From Bacillota bacterium (GTDB lineage: Bacteria; Bacillota; Sulfobacillia; Thermaerobacterales; Thermaerobacteraceae), in the NCBI GenBank assembly GCA_003242195.1, contig QGUQ01000143.1:1-5295 (forward strand): a DNA stretch of 5,295 nucleotides. The letters run 5' to 3'. Shown piece by piece: positions 1 through 4,551 of the stretch. Under the pieces are notes generated by a model that worked only from the letters and a program-made list of their open reading frames with translations, searched no databases and had not been told where the DNA came from. Both the position numbers and the translations under genes were made by a program. The stretch's first letter is position 1. The number at the start of each line of letters is the position of its first letter.

Positions 1-236
1 AGGACGAGGGCAAGCTCCATTACACCCAGGTGTCGCTGGCCAAGCGCAACAACGTGCGGGCGGCCCTGCGTGCGGCGCGAGCGGCCCGGGAGATCCTGGG
101 CGGCAGCGGCATCACGCTGGAGTACGGCGCCATCCGCCACATGCTCAACCTGGAGACGGTCGACACCTACGAGGGGACGTACGACGTCCACACGCTCATC
201 GTCGGTCGGGACATCACGGGGATGAACGCCTTTTAG
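1..236 (+). CDS. gcdH: Glutaryl-CoA dehydrogenase-like acyl-CoA dehydrogenase, C-terminal end (5' truncated)
   Basis: Only the last 77 residues are present, read in the frame starting at base 3 and ending at TAG 234-236. The visible part is the C-terminal helical domain of the acyl-CoA dehydrogenase fold. It contains VSLAKRNN, the LGGSGITLEY loop, IRHMLNLE, and TYEGTYDVH followed by GRDITG and a terminal NAF. In this family the Glu of the TYEGT motif is the catalytic base that abstracts the alpha proton. The combination of SLxKRNN, RHMLNLE, TYEGTxDxH and GRxITG is the pattern I recall for glutaryl-CoA dehydrogenase rather than short- or medium-chain enzymes. That family is a soluble FAD enzyme that oxidatively decarboxylates glutaryl-CoA to crotonyl-CoA in lysine, tryptophan or benzoate degradation and passes electrons to ETF. 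Family assignment is firm. Substrate assignment is likely but rests on the C-terminus alone. The gene is convergent with the next one, with 36 bp between the stop codons. Confidence 0.85.
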   Translation, partial: DEGKLHYTQVSLAKRNNVRAALRAARAAREILGGSGITLEYGAIRHMLNLETVDTYEGTYDVHTLIVGRDITGMNAF

Positions 237-240
237 TCGT

Positions 241-271
241 ACGGGCCGCGCCGGGCGGAAGGCCTGCCCGT
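241..271. terminator. Possible hairpin between convergent genes
   Basis: The 36-bp gap between the two convergent stop codons contains ACGGGC (241-246) and its perfect complement GCCCGT (266-271). An alternative inner pairing, CGGGC (252-256) with GCCCG (266-270), uses the same right arm. No T-tract follows on either strand, so it is not a canonical intrinsic terminator. It may act as a weak bidirectional stop, or it may simply reflect high GC. Confidence 0.25.
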
Positions 272-272
272 C

Positions 273-1358
273 CTACTCGTCTCCCAGGAGGGGATAGGGG
301 CCGTCGGCGACGCGGATCAGCCCGATGGGGCTGCAGCGGTTGCCCTGGCCCAGCGGATTGTCCCCGAGGATGGCCAGCAGCAGTCGGTGCGGGAAGGGAT
401 GGGAGCTGGCCCGGATCGTCCCGCCGTTGTCGTTGATGTCGACGATGTGTACGGGCGCTCCCAAGGCGCCGGCCAGTTCCCCGGCGATGGCCAGGGCCTC
501 GTTGCGGCGCAGGGGCGGGATGACGTAACCCTCGTAGGGGCTGCCCTCCCGCATGCCGTCCAGGGAGCGGGCGCCGGTGCCGGCGATGTAATAGAAGACG
601 CCTCGCAGGCCGAGGGGGCGGGTCAGGGCCGCGGCGGCTGCGGCCACCAGGATGCGCAGGCGGCCGGTTTCCTCGATGGCCACCTGCATCTTGGCTGGCA
701 CGGAGAGTCCCTGCCCCCAACCGATGGGGCGCACCCGGCGGGCCAGCAGGGTGGCCAGACGCCCCGGCCGCACCTCGGCCGCCGGGATCAGGCGGCCACG
801 GGTGGCGACGACCGCCGTCTCGCTGATGATGACGTGATCGCCCGGTCGCAGCCACGGCGCCAGGTAGCGCCGCAGCGTGGCGGCCAGGTCCTCGCCCCGC
901 TCGAACCAGTGGGTGTGCACGATCACGCGTTCGAAGGCGCGCCCGTTGACCACCACCGTGCTGGTGCGCACAAGGCCTGGCTCCAGGCCGGCCGTGGCGG
1001 TGGCTGAGGGGGCGGCCCCGGCGCCGGCGGCCCCGGGGCCCCTCGCGGGCACCGCGGCCGAGCCGGGCGAGGGTTCGGTGGGGGCGCTGGGCACGTCGGG
1101 TTCCGCGGGCCGGGGCACGGTGGCCGGCTCGGGGCGGGGGAGGACGTCGGGTTCCACCACCTCCACCGGCGCCACGACGGTGGCCGGTTCTTCCCGCGGC
1201 CAGCGCTCGGGCTTCACCTCCGGCCGCGGGCGGGTCACCGGCTCCGGGCCGGGAAAGGGATGGGGCGCGCCCGGCACCCGGGTCCGGCCCGCTACCGTCG
1301 CGCCGGTCTCCACGGCCTGCTTCCTGACCGCAACGCTGGCCCTGTCCGCTTCTGCCAT
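273..1358 (-). CDS. CofE-like F420-0:gamma-glutamyl ligase family protein with Pro/Glu-rich N-terminal region
   Basis: From ATG 1358 the protein has 361 residues. Residues about 25-125 are low-complexity and rich in Pro, Glu, Val and Ala, with recurring EPATV and EPDV strings; they look disordered. The folded part, about 140-361, has GEDLAATL, RPGDHVIISE and GRLIPAAEVRPGRLATLLAR, then GWGQGLSVPAKMQVAIEE, VDINDNGG and, near the end, DNPLGQGNRCSPIGLIR. This order resembles CofE-type proteins, which add glutamate to coenzyme F420-0 using GTP. Stand-alone relatives of unknown substrate exist, and no other F420 gene is visible here, so the reaction is not established. No signal peptide or membrane segment is seen. 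Start choice: ATG 1358 has GGGGTGA four bases upstream, a 6/7 match to GAGGTGA. An in-frame ATG at 1418 would add 20 residues, but its nearest purine-rich site (AGGGTGG) is 13 bases away. The gene is divergent from the HAD gene. Confidence 0.65.
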   Translation of the reverse strand: MAEADRASVAVRKQAVETGATVAGRTRVPGAPHPFPGPEPVTRPRPEVKPERWPREEPATVVAPVEVVEPDVLPRPEPATVPRPAEPDVPSAPTEPSPGSAAVPARGPGAAGAGAAPSATATAGLEPGLVRTSTVVVNGRAFERVIVHTHWFERGEDLAATLRRYLAPWLRPGDHVIISETAVVATRGRLIPAAEVRPGRLATLLARRVRPIGWGQGLSVPAKMQVAIEETGRLRILVAAAAAALTRPLGLRGVFYYIAGTGARSLDGMREGSPYEGYVIPPLRRNEALAIAGELAGALGAPVHIVDINDNGGTIRASSHPFPHRLLLAILGDNPLGQGNRCSPIGLIRVADGPYPLLGDE

Positions 1359-1496
1359 GGTGTCACCCCACGCGGGTTCGTCCCGTTCCACACCCGCAGG
1401 TCCGCTCCCGTGGTGCATCCGCTAGTGTGAGCCACCCTATGTCCCGGCATACGGCGAGGTTCGTCCGACCTGCGCGGGGCGTCCCGTGATGCTCCC

Positions 1497-1504
1497 GTTA
1501 TACT
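1497..1504. promoter_or_regulatory. Candidate divergent -10 elements (GTTATACT)
   Basis: An isolated AT-rich octamer lies in the GC-rich gap between the divergent genes. On the plus strand it contains TATACT (1499-1504) and on the minus strand TATAAC (1502-1497); each matches TATAAT at five of six positions. No good -35 hexamer sits at 16-18 bp on the plus strand. On the minus strand the best is TGGAAT (1525-1520), a three-of-six match at 17 bp. The plus-strand start would fall near 1511, inside the first copy of the 23-bp repeat, and the minus-strand start near 1490. This is a weak prediction based on one hexamer in each direction. Confidence 0.35.
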
Positions 1505-1507
1505 GGA

Positions 1508-1576
1508 GATTGGTTACGGATTCCATGGCGGATTGGTTGCGAATTCCATGGGAGATTGGTTGCGGATTTCATGCGC
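1508..1576 (+). repeat. Three tandem copies of a 23-bp repeat in the divergent intergenic region
   Basis: Three units start at 1508, 1531 and 1554, a period of exactly 23 bp. The conserved 20-base core is GATTGGTTRCGRATTYCATG, followed by three less conserved bases. Copies differ from each other at only two or three core positions. The array sits directly downstream of the candidate -10 octamer and 111 bp upstream of the HAD start codon. The period is not a multiple of three, so the repeat gives no peptide repeat, which argues that it is non-coding. Plausible roles are a cooperative repressor or activator operator (23 bp is about two helical turns) or a repeated 5' leader element. There is no spacer-repeat alternation, so it is not a CRISPR. 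Confidence 0.85.
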
Positions 1577-1673
1577 GAGCACGGTGTGGCAACCTCGGCA
1601 TTCTTCGAGGGCCGCGTCGCAGAGGTACGGCGTTTCCCTTGCGGGGCGGCGCGGCAACGGGACGGGGACAGGC

Positions 1674-1681
1674 AGGAGGTG
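1674..1681 (+). promoter_or_regulatory. Strong ribosome-binding site fixing the HAD start
   Basis: AGGAGGTG lies with its AGGAGG core seven bases before GTG 1687 and 13 bases before ATG 1693. This is a near-perfect anti-Shine-Dalgarno match at ideal spacing for GTG 1687. It decides against the far-upstream in-frame ATG at 1486, whose translation would run through the 23-bp repeats. Confidence 0.8.
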
Positions 1682-1686
1682 CGATC

Positions 1687-2553
1687 GTGGGCATGAAGAC
1701 GCCGGGACCGGAAGCGGCGCCGAGGGCGGCGGGCGCGGCGGAGACGGGGGACGCACCGGTGCGAGCCGTACTGTTCGATCTCGATGGCACGCTGCTGGAG
1801 CTGGACATGGCGCGATTCCTGCCCGTCTACTTGCAGCGGCTGGCGAGCTACGTGGCGGACCTCTTCGAGCCCGAGGATTTCGTCCACCAGCTCATGCGGG
1901 CAACCGCCGCGGTGATCGGGAACCGCGACCGTTCCCGGACGAACGAGCGGGTCCTCTATGACACGTTCTGGAGCGGCCTGGACCCGGACCGCCATCCGGG
2001 GGCCCGTCCCGAGCGCCGGGCGGAGGCCATGGCCCGGTTCGACCGATTCTACCGCACGGAGTTCGGGCGGCTGCGCCACCTGGCCCGGCCGCGGCCCGAG
2101 GCATCCCGGGTGGTGGCGGCCGCCCGGGCCCGCGGATGCAAGGTGGTCCTGGCCACCAGCCCGGTCTTCCCGCGGGTGGCCATCGAGGAGCGGCTCCGTT
2201 GGGCGGGACTGGACGCGGGCCAGTTCGACCTGGTGACCACGCTGGAGAACATGCACACCTGCAAGCCGCAGCCCGATTACTATTACGAGGTGGCGGCCCG
2301 GGTGGGCGTCGAGCCGGTGCACTGCCTGATGGTGGGCAACGACCTGCGGGACGACATCGCCCCCGCCGCCCGGGCCGGCATGCGTGTCTACGTGGTGGAG
2401 GGGCTGGTGGTGAACGAGGACGAGCCGGGCGCGCCCCGCGCGCCCCGCGGCAGCCTGGGCCAGCTCCTTGCCTGGATGGAGCGGCCGGCGCCCCTCGGTA
2501 ACATTTTTGCAAACAGAGCGACCTTGCACGGCAACAGCGCCGGCCTACAGTAA
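1687..2553 (+). CDS. HAD-superfamily hydrolase (phosphatase-like, subfamily I)
   Basis: 288 residues from GTG 1687. All four HAD motifs are present. Motif I is FDLDGTLLE, with nucleophile Asp31 and acid/base Asp33. Motif II is the T157-S158 pair in VVLATSP. Motif III is Lys193 in CKPQPDYYYE. Motif IV is GNDLRDDI, with Asp219, Asp222 and Asp223 available for Mg2+. About 100 residues of mostly helical sequence between motifs I and II form a C1-type cap, as in phosphoglycolate phosphatase and haloacid dehalogenase relatives. The enzyme is expected to be a soluble Mg2+-dependent phosphatase acting through an aspartyl-phosphate; the substrate cannot be deduced. Residues 1-23 are an Ala/Gly/Pro-rich lead and the last 20 or so, after MERPAPL, are poorly conserved-looking and encoded by noticeably less GC-rich DNA (about 2495-2530). 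It is divergent from the CofE-like gene and separated from cydA by 573 bp, so it is probably its own transcription unit. Confidence 0.85.
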   Translation: MGMKTPGPEAAPRAAGAAETGDAPVRAVLFDLDGTLLELDMARFLPVYLQRLASYVADLFEPEDFVHQLMRATAAVIGNRDRSRTNERVLYDTFWSGLDPDRHPGARPERRAEAMARFDRFYRTEFGRLRHLARPRPEASRVVAAARARGCKVVLATSPVFPRVAIEERLRWAGLDAGQFDLVTTLENMHTCKPQPDYYYEVAARVGVEPVHCLMVGNDLRDDIAPAARAGMRVYVVEGLVVNEDEPGAPRAPRGSLGQLLAWMERPAPLGNIFANRATLHGNSAGLQ

Positions 2554-2651
2554 GAATTGGCTAGGCTGGTTCGGGTGGCAGGGGCCTCATTCAAGCGTCG
2601 TGACTGCTCATTCCTTTCACCGTGGACTGCCGCCTACCCGACCGGCCGGCC

Positions 2652-2928
2652 GCAGGGCGCACGGTCCATCCCGGAACCCGCCGTGCGTAGCCCTGCACGA
2701 GTCCATCCTGCTACCGTCGACCAGGCGGAGGGACGGTGGCGGCGGCCGGAACCCCGCCACCCGGCGCCCGGGCCGAAACGAGCGGACCTGCCCATCCGCT
2801 GCCCTCCCCGGGAACCCAGCGGCCCGGAGTGCACCGGTCCTCCCCGGAACCCCCGGTGCGATGCGCCGGAACAGGCCGTCGCCGCCTGGCGCGAAGCCCC
2901 GCGGAGATCCCGCGGGGCGTTTCGTTTT
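2652..2928 (+). ncRNA. Candidate structured RNA: hairpins presenting repeated CCGGAACC elements, ended by a terminator
   Basis: The segment lacks a credible protein gene but holds serial inverted repeats, most with the same element in the loop. H1 pairs GCAGGGC and GCACGG (2652-2664) with CCGTGC and GCCCTGC (2681-2696, 3-nt bulge). H2 pairs GGTGGCGG (2735-2742) with CCGCCACC (2754-2761). H3 pairs CCGCTG (2796-2801) with CAGCGG (2817-2822). H4 pairs GCACCGG (2831-2837) with CCGGTGC (2853-2859). H5 pairs GCGC (2863-2866) with 2889-2892 and CAGGC (2872-2876) with GCCTG (2884-2888), leaving CGGAA as a bulge. CCGGAACCC occurs at 2671, 2746 and 2844, CCGGGAACCC at 2808 and CCGGAACA at 2866. The H1, H3 and H4 loops are 15-16 nt and share a C-rich run before GGAACC. 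The plus-strand terminator at 2896-2928 closes the unit. The 5' end is unknown, and the RNA could be free-standing or a cydAB leader. I do not recognise a known RNA family; GC-rich DNA forms hairpins easily, so this is a prediction. Confidence 0.4.
2892..2928 (+). terminator. Rho-independent terminator between HAD gene and cydA
   Basis: A perfect 9-bp stem, GCCCCGCGG (2896-2904) with CCGCGGGGC (2910-2918), encloses the 5-nt loop AGATC. It is followed by GTTTCGTTTT (2919-2928). CGAA (2892-2895) can also pair with TTCG (2921-2924) to lengthen the base. The T-rich side is on the plus strand only. It lies 342 bases after the HAD stop and about 200 bases before cydA, too far from the HAD gene to be its obvious own terminator. 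It fits the end of a separate small transcript or an attenuator in a long cydAB leader. Confidence 0.8.
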
Positions 2929-2946
2929 CCCGGAAAGCAGCGCGTA

Positions 2947-2974
2947 ACCCCCAGTGCGGGACCCCCAGTGTGGG
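2947..2974 (+). repeat. 14-bp tandem duplication upstream of cydA
   Basis: ACCCCCAGTGCGGG (2947-2960) is followed directly by ACCCCCAGTGTGGG (2961-2974); 13 of 14 positions are identical. CGTAACC flanks the pair at 2943-2949 and again at 2985-2991, exactly 42 bp (three units) apart. It could be a direct-repeat operator for cydAB or a replication-slippage product. Confidence 0.6.
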
Positions 2975-2989
2975 ATCCCCGATACGTAA

Positions 2990-3050
2990 CCGGTTCTGGC
3001 AGCGGTCGTGTACCCGGCCGGTTCCTGGCGCAGGCTACGAACGAACCGGC
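2990..3050 (+). promoter_or_regulatory. Alternative stem arms (CCGGTTC x2 / GAACCGG) in the cydA upstream region
   Basis: GCCGGTTC (3017-3024) and GAACCGGC (3043-3050) form a perfect 8-bp inverted repeat around an 18-nt loop. A second CCGGTTC copy at 2990-2996 can pair with the same right arm (3043-3049), so the two pairings exclude each other. The left arms lie in a longer direct repeat (CCGGTTC, then TGGC, at 2990 and 3018). This could be a leader switch or a protein operator. No clear sigma-70 promoter or Rex-like TTGTGA-N-TCACAA site is visible in 2929-3126. Confidence 0.3.
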
Positions 3051-3111
3051 GACCCGGCCGGCGGAGGCCCCTGGCCTGGCGACGGCGAGGATCCGCGGCA
3101 CATGGCACCGA

Positions 3112-3117
3112 AGGGAG
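3112..3117 (+). promoter_or_regulatory. Ribosome-binding site for cydA
   Basis: AGGGAG ends nine bases before TTG 3127 and supports that codon as the cydA start. The reading frame stays open upstream to 2557, but that stretch has no ATG or GTG suited to start and crosses the terminator hairpin. Confidence 0.6.
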
Positions 3118-3126
3118 CGGCTGGCT

Positions 3127-4551
3127 TTGGACTCGCTGCTGGCGGCCCGCCTGCAGATGTCTGTTTCGCTGGGCTTTCACATGATTTTCGCCTCGCTGGG
3201 CGTGGGCATGCCCCTGCTCATGTTGATGGCCGAGGGGCTGTACCTGCGCCGGCGCGACCCTCATTATCTGGTGCTGGCCCGCATGTGGTCCCGGGTGACG
3301 GCCATTGTCTTTGCCATCGGCGCGGTCAGCGGCACCGTGCTGTCCTTCGAGCTCGGGCTGTTGTGGCCGCGTTTCATGGAGGTCGCGGGGCCGGCCACGG
3401 GACCCGCCTTCACCCTGGAAGGGTTCGCCTTCTTTACGGAGGCCATCTTCATCGGGCTCTACCTCTACGGGTGGAATCGCCTGTCGCCCCTGGCCCACTG
3501 GCTGGCGGGCATCCCGGTGGCCATCAGCGGCGCGGCCTCCAGCATCCTGGTGGTAGCCGCCAACGCCTGGATGCAGAACCCCGTGGGGGCGGCAGTGCTG
3601 CAGGCCCAACCGGCGGCCTTCGACCCCATCGCCGCGCTGTTCCGCAACCCGGCCTGGCCGGTGATGGCGGTCCATTCGACCCTGGCCACGTACGCTGCCA
3701 CGGGCTTCGCGGTAGCCGGGGTCTACGCCTGGGCGGCGTTGCGCGGCTACCGGGACGAGGTCCGGCGCCGCGGCCTGCGCCTCGCCATGGCGGTGGCCAC
3801 CGTCAGCGCCCTGCTCATGCCGGTGACGGGGGACACCAGCGCCAAGTTCGTGGCCCGCAATCAGCCGGTCAAGCTGGCGGCCATGGAGGCCCAGTTCGAG
3901 ACCGAGCGTGCCGCGGCCCTGCGCCTGGGCGGCCTGCCGGATCCCGAGGAACGAGCCGTCCGCTACGCCATCGAGATCCCGGGCATGTTGAGCTGGCTGG
4001 CCTTTGGCGATACGGCGGCCGAGGTACCGGGCCTGGACCGCGTGCCGCGGGCGCAGTGGCCCAACGTGACCGTGACCCACTTGGCGTTTCAGATCATGGT
4101 CATCGCCGGTATGCTGATGGTACTGGCCTCGGCCTGGTACGGGTGGGTCGCCTGGCGGCGGCGCGGCCGCGTGCTGGAGGACCGCCGCCTGATGTGGGGG
4201 CTGGTGGCCGCCGGGCCCCTGGGCATGATCGCCCTGGAGGCCGGCTGGGTGGTGACCGAGGTGGGACGCCAGCCGTGGATCATCCGCGGCGTCATGCGCA
4301 CCAGCGAGGCGGTGACGCCTGCAGGCGGCGTGGTGAGCACGCTGGTGGCCTCCACCTTGCTGTACGTCTTGCTGGGCGTGGCCCTGGTCTGGCTCCTGCG
4401 CCGGACCGGCCACGGACCGGATACGGGTGCCGGTGAGCCCGCGGAGGCGGCGGCGAGCGGGCGAGGGACGCCGGGTCGCGCCACGGCCGGTCCCGCGCCG
4501 GCCGGCCGCAATGCCGGTCCGGAGCGGGTACGGGGTGAGCTGCGGGGGTGA
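3127..4551 (+). CDS. cydA: Cytochrome bd / cyanide-insensitive type quinol oxidase subunit I
   Basis: 474 residues from TTG 3127. CydA binds hemes b558, b595 and d, oxidises membrane quinol and reduces O2 to water with CydB. About nine membrane segments are visible, near residues 11-38, 52-80, 95-115, 125-148, 178-205, 216-236, 314-340, 354-377 and 399-425. Residues aligning with E. coli ligands and functional positions are His18 (H19), Glu98 (E99), Glu105 (E107), His183 (H186), Lys249 and Glu254 (K252, E257 in the quinol loop, here VKLAAMEAQFETE), Met324 (M393), and Glu378 and Arg381 in EVGRQPW (E445, R448). The quinol loop between segments 6 and 7 is short, about 75 residues, as in the short-loop or CIO-type branch, which explains a length below E. 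coli's 522. The last 50 residues form a Gly/Ala/Pro-rich hydrophilic tail that is unusual. The start matches the normal family N-terminus (MDSLLAARLQMSVSLGFH). Its TGA overlaps the cydB start, so the two genes are probably translationally coupled. Confidence 0.95.
   Translation: MDSLLAARLQMSVSLGFHMIFASLGVGMPLLMLMAEGLYLRRRDPHYLVLARMWSRVTAIVFAIGAVSGTVLSFELGLLWPRFMEVAGPATGPAFTLEGFAFFTEAIFIGLYLYGWNRLSPLAHWLAGIPVAISGAASSILVVAANAWMQNPVGAAVLQAQPAAFDPIAALFRNPAWPVMAVHSTLATYAATGFAVAGVYAWAALRGYRDEVRRRGLRLAMAVATVSALLMPVTGDTSAKFVARNQPVKLAAMEAQFETERAAALRLGGLPDPEERAVRYAIEIPGMLSWLAFGDTAAEVPGLDRVPRAQWPNVTVTHLAFQIMVIAGMLMVLASAWYGWVAWRRRGRVLEDRRLMWGLVAAGPLGMIALEAGWVVTEVGRQPWIIRGVMRTSEAVTPAGGVVSTLVASTLLYVLLGVALVWLLRRTGHGPDTGAGEPAEAAASGRGTPGRATAGPAPAGRNAGPERVRGELRG

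Noticed and set aside
877..1425. Plus-strand open frames opposite the CofE-like gene
   Set aside because: The products are low-complexity Ser/Gly/Thr/Arg-rich strings mirroring the Pro/Glu-rich region on the other strand; the minus strand carries the recognisable domain.
1508..1576. Iterons of a plasmid replication origin, or a CRISPR array
   Set aside because: Only three copies, no Rep gene, no AT-rich melting region and no spacers between units.
1486..1686. Extension of the HAD reading frame upstream to ATG 1486
   Set aside because: It would translate the 23-bp repeats and overlap the candidate promoter, while GTG 1687 has an AGGAGGTG site at ideal spacing and gives a normal HAD N-terminus.
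2659..2686. Resemblance of the H1 loop (TCCATCCCGGAACCCG) to loop C of 5S rRNA
   Set aside because: Only this short stretch is similar; the remaining helices and termini of a 5S rRNA of about 117 nt are not found around it.
2652..2892. CsrA-sponge RNA as a firm annotation
   Set aside because: GGA in serial loops is suggestive, but the CCGGAACCC context differs from the ACANGGANGU-type consensus and the loops are large; kept only as an analogy.
2554..2928. Known riboswitch or T-box leader
   Set aside because: I see no T-box AGGGTGGNACCGCG, no cobalamin B12 box, no TPP CTGAGA core and no FMN or SAM core pattern on the plus strand; a covariance search would be needed to exclude rarer classes.
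2557..3126. Extension of the cydA reading frame upstream to 2557 (about 190 more residues)
   Set aside because: The extension precedes the normal CydA N-terminus, runs through the intrinsic terminator and hairpins, has Arg/Pro-rich composition without domains, and TTG 3127 has its own ribosome-binding site.
2617..4413. Long minus-strand open frame opposite cydA
   Set aside because: Its product is Gly/His/Arg/Gln-rich with no recognisable domain; it is a shadow of GC-rich cydA codons.
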